Positions 54,431-64,000 of a DNA stretch of 64,000 nt are shown piece by piece (within the stretch, counting starts at the first letter, position 1; every line of letters starts with the position of its first letter). Source of the DNA: Nematostella vectensis (taxonomy: Eukaryota; Cnidaria; Anthozoa; Actiniaria; Edwardsiidae); contig NC_064044.1 in the NCBI RefSeq assembly GCF_932526225.1, forward strand, positions 16,181,453 to 16,245,452. The letters run 5' to 3'. The notes beneath the pieces are model-generated. The model saw only the letters and a program-made list of their open reading frames with translations. It had not been told where the DNA came from and did not search any database. The position numbers and the translations under genes are program-made.

Positions 54431-55075
54431 AAACTGAAACTGACAGGGTTCTCGGCAAAATGTTGTTGTTTAGTCTGAACACGGATTACACTATTCTTTG
54501 ATAATATCTGCTTTTTTGGGCAGCGAGTAAGACGACCTTTATATGTTAATGTTTAGCGGAAAAAGAGCATTTGTTTAGTTCAATATTTCGTATCTTTTCC
54601 GAACTTTCGGTCGATGCTAGTTTTCCGTAAATATCTCGAAATCTCGATTTTGCTGTTAGCGAGCTTTTACTTATCCGAGCGTTGCCTCGAGTTTCGTTAT
54701 TCTACATTCCGATCACACCACTCTACACTTCAATCACTATCCACACAATAAACTGCACAACAAAGGAAAATTTCACGCAGTGAGTGGACTCCACTCACTG
54801 GTTTTTCACGCAGTAAAAGTGCGTGGATCGCACTCAGAACCCACGCTGGGAAATGTTAAAATACTTTCAGTCTGTACTAAACAACTGTATATACGGTTTT
54901 ACTGGAATTCCTCCTGGCCTCTTCATCCCTGTTGTGCTTGCTCATCAGGGGTGACTCTCCATAACTTTTAATGCTAATGAGGAAGCAGGAAGGATAATGT
55001 ACGGTAACATTTCTGTAGATCCCTCCTCTCTCCATACTGACTGATAGCTATCCTGTGAATGTAAACCTTTTCGTA

Positions 55076-55286
55076 AAGCCGCATTGTCACCAGTTTACTT
55101 CCGGAGGTCCGACGGAAACCTCAACCGTTAAAAGACAAAATAATCTATTAGAATCCGACATCCTCAAAGAAAATTCCAATTGACACACTGCTTTCAATAT
55201 TTTGAAATATTTTTCGCGTCTTCCGTTAAAAATCATCGGAGATTGTTACTTAATCGACCGGAAGTAAACTGGTGACAATGCGGCTA
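55076..55286. mobile_element. Tc1/mariner-like MITE, copy B
   Basis: Ends AAGCCGCATTGTCACCAGTT and the complement (GGTGACAATGCGGCTA), flanked by TA at 55074-55075 and 55287-55288. The interior matches copy A in the opposite orientation but is about 40 bp shorter. Confidence 0.82.
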
Positions 55287-55707
55287 TAAGTTTGCAGTAA
55301 AACACGGCATACAAACAGACAACAAACGCAGAAACACAATAATAAATTATTTTATTAGTTGGATAGATACTTCCAAAAACAATTATATTTACAGGTAAAC
55401 AACATTAGCAGTTTGTTTTATATTCATATAATAAATTAAAATTTGTTAAACTTCGGTCTAAATTTTCTTTTATATTTGAAATGTTGTCACTAATTAGAAA
55501 CTGTACAAAATTTAAGCGTACAAATTCGATTGTGAGACCTAGGCTTATTGTTTAGTAGCATGTACTGCACACTATAATAAAATTATTCAATCATATTCTT
55601 TTCTACTATTTTATTTTATTTTATATAAATTATCTCCTGGCCAAAAAATTGCAGTGCTTTTCTATTGTACATTTCCAGGTTCCACCATCTATGGATTCAA
55701 ATTGAAA

Positions 55708-55927
55708 TCAAACTTCGCGGTATTTTTGCGCAAGCCATTGCGGAAGTGGTTTGCCCAGGCGTCTAAGTAGCGCTATCAGGTGCTTGTTAGGGTCTCGGTA
55801 GTAGTTCTCCAGGAACTCACGTGACCGTTGGTCTATGGGAGGGTACCTTCTGCCCTTGCCTCGCCCTAGGCACTTGCTCTTACCGCGCGAGGTTATCTGA
55901 CAGTAGAAGCCTTTGCGTTTATCGAAC
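55708..55927 (-). CDS. NDST: NDST last exon
   Basis: From GCTTTTCAG to TGA 55710-55708. Encodes [59 protein letters not shown]-type C-terminus (here RRLG then Lys/Gln-Pro-Leu-Pro) and WLAQKYREV. Confidence 0.95.
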
Positions 55928-58900
55928 CTGAAAAGCGGACCACGTCAATTAGGGGATTCAAGCCCTGACCGAACAAGATGCAAGTAAGCATAACCATTAT
56001 CATAACCACTTCCCGTCATCACCAGCATCACCATAGTCATCATCAATTCATCACCATCACAAACACAACCATAACCGACACATCAACCATCATTATCACC
56101 ACCATCATCGTCATCATCCTAATCATCATCACCCCGACTGACCTGAGTTTAGCGTTGTAGTCGAAAATGTTGGTTCCGAGGAACTGCTGGACCTCTAGCA
56201 TGACATCAGCTGGGTCTGCCTTGAGCACCTCGCCGTCAATGACGAGAATCTGCTCGCAGAGGAGTTGGTTGTTACTTGCATTGACAGTAGAGAGCGCGCA
56301 TTTTTAGATATCACAAAAACACACTTAAAATAAAAGACACACTTTTATGACGGTCCGGAGGGGAGGGGTATGGGACGGAGTTATTGTTCAAAATAGCCAA
56401 GATTGTGTTATTGTTCAAAATAGCCAAGATTGTGTTATTGTTCAAAATAGCCAAGATTGTGTTATTGTTCAAAATAGCCAAGATTGTGTTATTGTTCAAA
56501 ATAGCCAATAAGTATCAAAAACAAGAAAAGGAAAGGCTTGGACGTCCTTCGTTCTTCTCATTCTTGTTTTTTGTTTTGGAGGACAAATCTCTGGGGACGG
56601 ATGATGAGGGAACGACGGGGATGACGCCTACAGAACAAGCGAGTTGGTACCTGAGGTGCGGGATAGTGCTGTAGCCATCTCTCGAGGTGATACGCGTATA
56701 GGCCCGGTTGAAGCGACCTTTGGCCTAATAGGATGGCCTCTTGTCCCGCTGAACCATTGGCTCCCGTTATGATGTCATAGAACGAGTTTTGAATGGCGGC
56801 CTTGGAACCATGACTACGAACGTGCTGCAAGAGGTCGCGAGTTTTAATCGCGAGATTACGACGCGGACTTGACTATGGGGGAGGGTTGTGTGTGGAGTGT
56901 TTTCAAGCAGTGCTGTCAAGTAGTTTGCCCTGAAGTAGTTTGCCAATATTTTATTTGTCTTATGTACCACGAGTACGCCCCCCCCCCCAAGAAGGATGTA
57001 CGGAAGTTGTTTCTTCACCTGGTACCACGAGTAACCCCCCCCCCCCAAGTAGCGGAGTGGTTTCTTCACCTGGTACCATTAGTACCCCCCACCCCCCCCC
57101 CCCCCACCAAGTAGCGGAGTGGTTTCTTCACCTGGTACCATTAGTACCCCCACCCCCCCCCCCCCCACCAAGTAGCGGAGTGGTTTCTTCACCTGGTACC
57201 ATTAGTAACCCCACCCCCTCTTTCCAAGAAGGATCTACGGGAGTGGTGTCTTCACCTGGTACCACGGGTACCCCCCCCCCAAGTAGTAGCGGAGTGTTTT
57301 TTTACCTGGTACCATTAGTACCCCCACACCCCCCCCCCCCCAAGTAGCGGAGTGGTTTCTTTACCTGGTACCGTGAGTACCCCCCACCCAAGTAGCGGAG
57401 TGGTTTCTTCCCTGGTATCATGAGTACCCCCCCCCCCCCCCCCACCAGTAGCGGTGTGGTTTCTTCACCTGGTACCATTAGTAACCCCACCCCCCTCTTT
57501 CCAAGAAGGATCTACGGGAATGGTGTCTTCACCTGGTACCACGAGTACCCCCCCCCCCAAGTAGTAGCGGAGTGTTTTTTTACCTGGTACCATTAGTACC
57601 CCCACACCCCCCCCCCCCCCCCCCCCAAGTAGCGGAGTGGTTTCTTTACCTGGTACCGTGAGTACCCCCACCCAAGTAGCGGAGTGGTTTCTTCACCTGG
57701 TATCATGAGTACCCCCCCCCCCCCACCAGTAGCGGTGTGGTTTCTTTTACCTGGTACCATGAGTACCCCCCCCACCCCACACCCCCAAGTAACGGAGTGG
57801 TTTCTTCACCTGGTACCATGTGTACCCCCACACCCCCCCTCCCCCCAAGTAGCGGAGTGGTTTCTTTACCTGGTACCACGAGTACGCCCGCTTGACAGGG
57901 TCGACCAGGATGACGATAATCTTGGCGTTCGGTAGCAGGCTATGTGCCCGACGAGGAGTCTTGGGCGAGTCGAAGTAATTCGCACTTTTCTCGAATAGCA
58001 CCGCATTAGATGAGTTATTGACGTCTGGGAAGAAGTCCAGGTACCTAAGAGGGAAGGATTCAACGAGGCTCTGTCAGCCGCCATGTTTTCAATATTATAG
58101 TATATATAATATGTAGAGTATCTCTTTCAATCCACCGCCATGTTTTTAATATTATAGTATATATAATATGTAGAGTATCTCTTTCAATCCACCGCCATGT
58201 TTTTAATATTATAGTACATATAATATGTAGAGTATCTCTTTCAATCCACCGCCATGTTTTTAATATTATAGTATATATAATGTGTAGAGTATCTCTTTCA
58301 ATCCACCGCCATGTTTTTAATATTATAGTATATATAATATGTAGAGTATCTCTTTCAATCCACCGCCATGTTTTTAATATTATAGTACATATAATATGTA
58401 GAGTATCTCTTTCAATCCACCGCCATGTTTTTAATATTATAGTATATATAATATGTAGAGTATCTCTTTCAATCCACCGCCATGTTTTTAATATTATAGT
58501 ATATATAATATGTAGAGTATCTCTTTCAATCCACCGCCATGTTTTTAATATTATAGTATATATAATATGTAGAGTATCTCTTTCAATCAGCTAATTTGAA
58601 TAAGCTATTGCGATATGTCTTTGATTTAAATTTGGCAAAACAAGTAAAGGCATATAATAAATCATGTTTCCAGATGGGAAATTTCGATATTTCTACACGT
58701 GGGGATTTTTTTTCGTGTAATATAGGGCCACATGACTAGGGAAAGTAAGGCATTATGGGCAAAAGCAATGATTCGCTGTGCATGTACACCATGTTACATA
58801 ATGCACTGCAAGTATTCGCAACAATTTGTCTTCTGCACGAGCGAGCAAAGGTACTGTTGGTATGGATGAAGCGGACAAGTTTCCACGTTTACAGCTCTAT

Positions 58901-59591
58901 CTACGAACAAGTCAATTCCCACAACCATTGAGATATCTACGTGCCAGTAAATTCCCCTTAGATATAACCATTGAAATATCTACGTACCAGTCAAGACCCC
59001 TGAGATAGTTCTAACCATTGAAATATCCCCCTTACATATAACCATTGAAATATCAACGAAACAGTCAAGTCCCCTAAGATAGTTATAACCATTTAAATAT
59101 CTACGTACCAGTCAAGACCCCTGAGATAGATATAACCATTGAAATATCCCCCTTACATATAACCATTGAAATATCAACGAAACAGTCAAGTCCCCTAAGA
59201 TAGTTATAACCATTGAAATATCTACGTACCAGTCAAGTCCGTTAATATAGTTATAACCATTGGAATATCTGCGTACCAGTCAAGTCCCCTGAGATAGTTA
59301 TAACCATTAAAATATCTACGTACCAGTCAAGTCCGTAAATATAGTTATAACTATTGAAATATCTACGTACCAGTCAAGTCCCCTGAGATAGTTATAACCA
59401 TTGAAGAACTGCACTTCCTCGTACGTCTTGACGCTCTGTTCGTTACTGACCAAGTCAGGGTGCATAAGTAGGAACATGTACAGGGCGGTGGTTCCCGTCT
59501 TTTGCGGCCCAACGATAAGCACCGATGGAAGTCGTCGGCACTTTTTCTCGTCCGCGAGGATGTATAAGTGGCGCTTGTCCTTGCATGGATT
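55708..59591 (-). CDS. NDST: Heparan sulfate N-deacetylase/N-sulfotransferase, C-terminal sulfotransferase part (5 exons)
   Basis: Exons (minus): 59371-59591, 57870-58044, 56651-56824, 56143-56249, 55708-55927; about 298 codons with TGA. All join in phase with GT..AG borders. The start and the deacetylase half lie outside the window. The enzyme is a Golgi type II membrane protein that removes acetyl groups and adds sulfate from PAPS to GlcN in heparan sulfate; the visible part is the sulfotransferase. Seen: PAPS-binding loop [17 protein letters not shown] with the catalytic-type Lys, [28 protein letters not shown], 3'-phosphate motif [33 protein letters not shown], and the C-terminal KGFYCQ...KSKCLG cysteine pair followed by KGRRYPPID. 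All match NDST1-4 closely, and the C-terminal FL-x-x-YYRD block is typical. Two exon donors are duplicated in minisatellites. Confidence 0.95.
55978..56140. repeat. CAT/ATC-rich simple sequence in NDST last intron
   Basis: Low-complexity CATCACCATNATCATC-type trinucleotide sequence, about 160 bp. Open frames across it (His/Ile/Thr-rich) are not genes. Confidence 0.8.
56143..56249 (-). CDS. NDST: NDST exon: DG motif region
   Basis: From CTGCGAGCAG to CTCAG|GTCAGT. Encodes [35 protein letters not shown]. Confidence 0.93.
56380..56512. repeat. 27-bp minisatellite in NDST intron
   Basis: Five near-perfect copies of a 27-bp unit, core ATTGTTCAAAATAGCCAAGA. It lies between the NDST exons 56143-56249 and 56651-56824 and does not touch a splice site. 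Confidence 0.93.
56651..56824 (-). CDS. NDST: NDST exon: middle of sulfotransferase
   Basis: 58 codons from CCTCTTGCAG to CCTCAG|GTACCA. Encodes [52 protein letters not shown]. Confidence 0.93.
56971..57900. repeat. C-rich minisatellite spanning the NDST 57870-58044 exon donor
   Basis: About 15 copies of 47-68 bp; length differs mostly through C-runs of 6-22. On the minus strand a unit reads TACTCATGGTACCAG|GTGAAG and then AAACCACTCCGCTACTTGGG plus G-run. TACTCGTGGTACCAG is exactly the exon end and GTAAAG its donor, so each copy repeats the last 15-16 exon bases plus a donor. A block of about 260 bp with TCTTTCCAAGAAGGATCTAC is itself duplicated (57217 and 57496). Confidence 0.93.
57870..58044 (-). 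CDS. NDST: NDST exon: EKSANYF and 3'-phosphate motif
   Basis: From CCCTCTTAG to ACCAG|GTAAAG. Encodes [58 protein letters not shown]. One potential N-glycosylation site (NNSS). Confidence 0.95.
58080..58588. repeat. 57-bp A/T-rich minisatellite in NDST intron
   Basis: About nine copies of a 57-bp unit with CCGCCATGTTTTTAATATTA and TAGAGTATCTCTTTCAATC. It starts 36 bp from the acceptor of exon 57870-58044 (minus strand) but does not copy it. Confidence 0.94.
58589..58885. other. NDST intron, unique part
   Basis: About 300 bp without repeat or coding signal that I can support. Confidence 0.6.
58886..59418. repeat. 47-bp minisatellite spanning the NDST 59371-59591 exon donor
   Basis: About 11 copies. 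In the last ones the start CAGTCAAGTC recurs every 47 bp (59230, 59277, 59324, 59371). On the minus strand a unit is TTCAATGGTTATAACTATCT plus CAGGGGACTTGACTG|GTACGTAG: the last 36 exon bases ([12 protein letters not shown]) and the true donor. Older copies on the far side are more diverged and some lack the donor (GTTTCGTTG). Confidence 0.94.
59371..59591 (-). CDS. NDST: NDST exon: PAPS-binding loop
   Basis: From TTTCGCTAG to GACTG|GTACGT. Encodes [58 protein letters not shown]. The donor is fixed by frame: TG joins the G of the next exon to give Trp-Tyr. Confidence 0.95.
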
Positions 59592-59691
59592 CTAGCGAAA
59601 TTCACAATCGATTAATGAAACGTTCACGCGAACTATACGAATTTGGGCGATGAGTTATGATTAAAACCTAAACTCAAACATCATAGAGTGG

Positions 59692-62600
59692 TTTCGTTTT
59701 TCTTGAAAACAAAACGGCAAAAAAGCGTAAATGCACCATGAGTAAGACAAACAGCGTTAATGCACCATGAGTAAGACAAACAGCGTAAATGCACCGTGAG
59801 CAAGACAAACAGCGTAAATGCACCGTGAGTAAGACAAACAGCGTAAATGCACCGTGAGTAAGACAAACAGCGTATATGCACCGTGAGTAAAACATAACAG
59901 CGTAAATGCACCGTGAGTAAGACAAACAGCGTAAATGCACCGTGAGCAAGACAAACAGCGTAAATGCACCGTGAGTAAGACAAACAGCGTAAATGCACCG
60001 TGAGTAAGACAAACAGCGTAAATGCACCGTGAGTAAGACAAACAGCGTAAATGCACCGTGAGCAAGACAAACAGCGTAAATGCACCATGAGCAAGACGAA
60101 CAGCGTAAATGCACCGTGAAGAAGACAAACAGCGTAAATGCACCGTGAATAAGACAAACAGCGTAAATGCACCGTGAGCAAGACAAACAGCGTAAATGCA
60201 CCGTGAGCAAGACAAACAGCGTAAATGCACCGTGAGTAAGACAAACAACGTAAATGCACCGTGAGTAAGACAAACAGCGTAAATGCACCGTGAGTAAGAC
60301 AAACAGCGTAAATGCACCGTGAGTAAGACAAACAGCGTAAATGCACCGTGAGTAAGACAAACCTCGTAAATGCACCGTGAGCAAGACAAAAAGCGTAAAT
60401 GCACCGTGAGTAAGACAAACAGCGTAAATGCACCGTGAGTAAGACAAACAGCGTAAATGCACCGTGAGCAAGACAAACAGCGTAAATGCACCGTGAGTAA
60501 GACAAACAGCGTAAATGTACCGTGAGTAAGACAAACAGCGTAAATGCACCATGAGTAAGACAAACAGCGTAAATGCACCGTGAGTAAGACAAACAGCGTA
60601 AATGCACCGTGAGTAAGACAAACAGCGTAAATGCACCGTGAGCAAGACAAACAGCGTAAATGCACCGTGAAAAAGACAAACAGCGTAAATGCACCGTGAG
60701 CAAGACAAACAGCGTAAATTCACCGCGAGTAAGACGAACAGCGTAAATGCACCGTGAGCAAGACAAACAGCGTAAATGCACCGTGAGCAAGACAAACAGC
60801 GTAAATGCACCGTGAGCAAGACAAACAGCGTAAATGCACCGTGAGTAAGACGAACAGCGTAAATGCACCGTGAGCAAGACAAACAGCGTAAATGCACCGT
60901 GAGCAAGACGAACAGCGTAAATGCACCGTGAGCAAGACAAAAAGCGTAAATGCACCGTGAGCAAGACAAACAGCGTAAATGCACCGTGAGTAAGACAAAC
61001 AGCGTAAATGCACCGTGAGCAAGACAAACAGCGTAAATGCACCGTGAGTAAGACGAACAGCGTAAATGCACCGTGAGCAAGACAAACAGCGTAAATGCAC
61101 CGTGAGTAAGACGAACATCGTAAATGCACCGTGAGTAAGACAAACAGCGTAAATGCACCGTGAGCAAGACAAACAGCGTAAATGCACCGTGAGTAAGACG
61201 AACATCGTAAATGCACCGTGAGTAAGACAAACAGCGTAAATGCACCGTGAGCAAGACAAACAGCGTAAATGCACCGTGAGCAAGACAAACAGCGTAAATG
61301 CACCATGAGCAAGACAAACAGCGTAAATGCACCGTGAGCAAGACAAACAGCGTAAATGCACCATGAGTAAGACAAACAGCGTAAATGCACCATGAGCAAG
61401 ACGAACAGCGTAAATGCACCGTGAGCAAGACAAACAGCGTAAATGCACCATGAGTAAGACAAACAGCGTAAATGCACCGTGAGCAAGACAAACAGCGTAA
61501 ATGCACCGTGAGTAAGACGAACATCGTAAATGCACCGTGAGTAAGACAAACAGCGTAAATGCACCGTGAGCAAGACAAACAGCGTAAATGCACCGTGAGC
61601 AAGACAAACAGCGTAAATGCACCATGAGCAAGACAAACAGCGTAAATGCACCGTGAGCAAGACAAACAGCGTAAATGCACCATGAGTAAGACAAACAGCG
61701 TAAATGCACCATGAGCAAGACGAACAGCGTAAATGCACCGTGAGCAAGACAAACAGCGTAAATGCACCATGAGTAAGACAAACAGCGTAAATGCACCGTG
61801 AGCAAGACAAACAGCGTAAATTCACCGTGAGTAAGACGAACAGCGTAAATGCACCGTGAGTAAGACAAACAGCGTAAATGCACCGTGAGTAAGACAAACA
61901 GCGTAAATGCACCGTGAGTAAGACAAACATCGTAAATGCACCGTGAGTAAGACAAACAGCGTAAATGCACCGTGAGTAAGACAAACAGCGTAAATGCACC
62001 GTGAGCAAGACAAACAGCGTAAATGCACCGTGAGCAAGACAAACCGCGTAAATGCACCGTGAGTAAGACAAACAGCGTAAATGCACCGTGAGTAAGACAA
62101 AAAGCGTAAATGCACCGTGAGCAAGACAAACAGCGTAAATGCACCGTGAGTAAGACGAACATCGTAAATGCACCGTGAGTAAGACAAACAGCGTAAATGC
62201 ACCGTGAGTAAGACAAACAGCGTAAATGCACCGTGAGCAAGACAAACATCGTAAATGCACCGTGAAGAAGACAAAGAGCGTAAATGCACCGTGAGTAAGA
62301 CGAACATCGTAAATGCACCGTGAGTAAGACAAACATCGTAAATGCACCGTGAGTAAGACAAACAGCGTAAATGCACCGTGAGTAAGACAAACATCGTAAA
62401 TGCACCGTGAGTAAGACAAACAGCGTAAATGCACCGTGAGTAAGACAAACAGCGTAAATGCACCGTGAGCAAGACAAACAGCGTAAATGCACCGTGAGCA
62501 AGACAAACCGCGTAAATGCACCGTGAGTAAGACAAACAGCGTAAATGCACCGTGAGTAAGACAAAAAGCGTAAATGCACCGTGAGTAAGACGAACATCGT

Positions 62601-63533
62601 AAATGCACCGTGAGTAAGACAAACAGCGTAAATGCACCGTGAGTAAGACAAACAGCGTAAATGCACCGTGAGCAAGACAAACAGCGTAAATGCACCGTGA
62701 GTAAGACAAAAAGCGTAAATGCACCGTGAGTAAGACAAACAGCGTAAATGCACCGTGAGTAAGACAAAAAGCGTAAATGCACCGTGAGCAAGACAAACAG
62801 CGTAAATGCACCGTGAGTAAGACGAACATCGTAAATGCACCGTGAGTAAGACAAACAGCGTAAATGCACCGTGAGTAAGACAAACAGCGTAAATGCACCG
62901 TGAGTAAGACAAACAGCGTAAATGCACCGTGAGCAAGACAAACAGCGTAAATGCACCGTGAGCAAGACGAACAGCGTAAATGCACCGTGAGTAAGACAAA
63001 CAGCGTAAATGCACCGTGAGTAAGACAAACAGCGTAAATGCACCGTGAAGAAGACAAAAGAGCGTAAATGCACCGTGAATAAGACAAACATCGTAAATGC
63101 ACCGTGAGTAAGACAAAAAGCGTAAATGCACCGTGAGTAAGACAAACAGCGTAAATGCACCGTGAAGAAGACAAAAGAGCGTAAATGCACCGTGAATAAG
63201 ACAAACATCGTAAATGCACCGTGAGTAAGACAAACAGCGTAAATGCACCGTGAGTAAGACAAAGAGCGTAAATGCACCGTGAGCAAGACAAACAGCGTAA
63301 ATGCACCGTGAGCAAGACGAACATCGTAAATGCACCGTGAGTAAGACAAACATCGTAAATGCACCGTGAGTAAGACGAACAGCGTAAATGCACCGTGAGC
63401 AAGACGAACAGCGTAAATGCACCGTGAGCAAGACAAACAGCGTAAATGCACCGTGAGCAAGACGAACAGCGTAAATGCACCGTGAGTAAGACAAACAGCG
63501 TAAATGCACCATGAGTAAGACAAACAGCACTCG
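59692..63533. repeat. 29-bp minisatellite upstream of the first visible NDST exon
   Basis: About 132 copies of a 29-bp unit with GCACCGTGAGTAAGACAAAC and AGCGTAAAT. Variants GTGAGCAAG, ACGAAC, ATCGTA recur in blocks; a roughly 233-bp run is duplicated near 61108-61440 and 61500-61740. It lies in the NDST intron before exon 59371-59591. The minus strand is free of stops in all frames (CIYAVCLTHGAFTLFVLLTV repeats), an effect of the repeat. Confidence 0.96.
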
Positions 63534-64000
63534 CTGATTCGAAAGAGAGCGCTCGTACACCTATTCAATTAGAAAATAAGAGTTGAGGTTTTTGGGATAC
63601 TGTAGAAAATATATGTTGTTTTTTTTCGCAACCATAAAAAAGGTGGAGATAAAGAACAGAGAGTAAAGGATTAATCTGACACGCGTCACATGTAAACGGC
63701 TCTTGTGAGATTGAGTCATTTGATTACCGTGTTTCCATGCACTCGCCGTATCGAACATGGACCATTACACAATTACCTTTCCAGTTCCGGTCATGTTACA
63801 TTGTCATCTAACCTTAACACGTGTCGTGGTCATATGATGTGTACACGTGACGAGTTCATGTGAGGTGGTCATGTGACCTGGCCATGAAACGTGTAAATGT
63901 GACGTGGTCATGTGACTTGGCATGTTCATGTGAGGTGTCCATGTGACGTGGTTATGTAATGTGTACATGTCACATGGTCATGTGACATGGTCACATGAGT
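63534..64000. other. Window end: NDST upstream sequence and CATGTGAC repeats
   Basis: 63534-63770 shows no exon or repeat. From about 63780 to the edge is a degenerate 9-22-bp repeat around CATGTGACGTGGTCATGTGA with many CATGTG/CACGTG hexamers. No further NDST exon is visible. Confidence 0.65.

Larger units (their letters stand above)
53622..55707. other. Convergent 3' region between SRP9 and NDST
   Basis: Holds the SRP9 3' UTR, a SINE (54079-54430), about 600 bp without features (with a short palindrome AGTGAGTGGACTCCACTCACT, given as AGTGAGTGGA plus its complement near 54780), MITE copy B (55076-55286) and the A/T-rich NDST 3' UTR. Minus-strand AATAAA signals occur at about 55351-55356 and around 55607-55620. 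Confidence 0.6.

Noticed and set aside
55978-56228. Short His/Ile-rich and Met-rich frames near the NDST last intron
   Set aside because: Trinucleotide low-complexity sequence and antisense of a real NDST exon.
59674-63568. Minus-strand frames of 300-1295 codons with CIYAVCLTHGAFTLFVLLTV-type repeats
   Set aside because: Same effect for the 29-bp array; three overlapping frames open at once, and it lies in an NDST intron.

Overview
The window looks like animal nuclear DNA, most likely from an anthozoan cnidarian of the Nematostella type. Genes are split into many small exons with GT..AG introns. Introns are full of minisatellites, LINEs, a tRNA-derived SINE family and MITEs. Three genes are recognisable metazoan housekeeping or glycosylation genes (AP1AR, SRP9, NDST). 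The species is an inference; the animal gene structure is read directly.

Layout. (1) 1-29973, plus strand: the 3' part of a large gene, 19 exons visible and about 1491 codons. It encodes a cell-surface protein with a bacterial-looking RHS/YD-repeat shell, an RHS core with DPxG motifs, a Gly/Ala-rich segment, a bacterial-type beta-sandwich region, a large extracellular module, one EGF, one transmembrane helix and a short tail with an NPTY motif. Its 12-kb intron 2 holds a nest of transposons: a LINE, split by a 7.1-kb foldback element with a perfect 9-bp target duplication, which itself carries a second LINE. (2) 30996-40790, minus strand: a complete 10-exon AP1AR (gamma-BAR) homologue. One intron has a 2.7-kb 39-bp minisatellite and another a 2.1-kb near-palindromic TTAA-flanked element. 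(3) 41351-53621, plus strand: complete SRP9 in three small exons. It is divergent from AP1AR, and its introns are filled by a 5.2-kb 22-bp array (an E-box in nearly every unit) and a 4.3-kb 38-bp array (a splice donor in every unit, an AP-1 site in most). (4) 55708-59591, minus strand: the last five exons of an NDST heparan sulfate N-deacetylase/N-sulfotransferase (sulfotransferase half). Its 5' part lies beyond the window, behind a 3.9-kb 29-bp array.

The most unusual pattern is that several minisatellites straddle exon ends. At six exons in three genes the repeated unit contains the last 10-36 bases of the exon plus its 5' splice donor, so the array is a ladder of duplicate donors. At one RHS exon the unit is 27 bp and stays in frame for four extra units, so alternative donor choice could add 9-residue blocks. 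Three further exons have tandemly copied 3' splice acceptors. Together these suggest a local duplication process that favours, or is tolerated at, splice junctions.

The genes are not an operon and have no evident common pathway. AP1AR and SRP9 share a divergent promoter of about 560 bp. The RHS gene and AP1AR converge, as do SRP9 and NDST.
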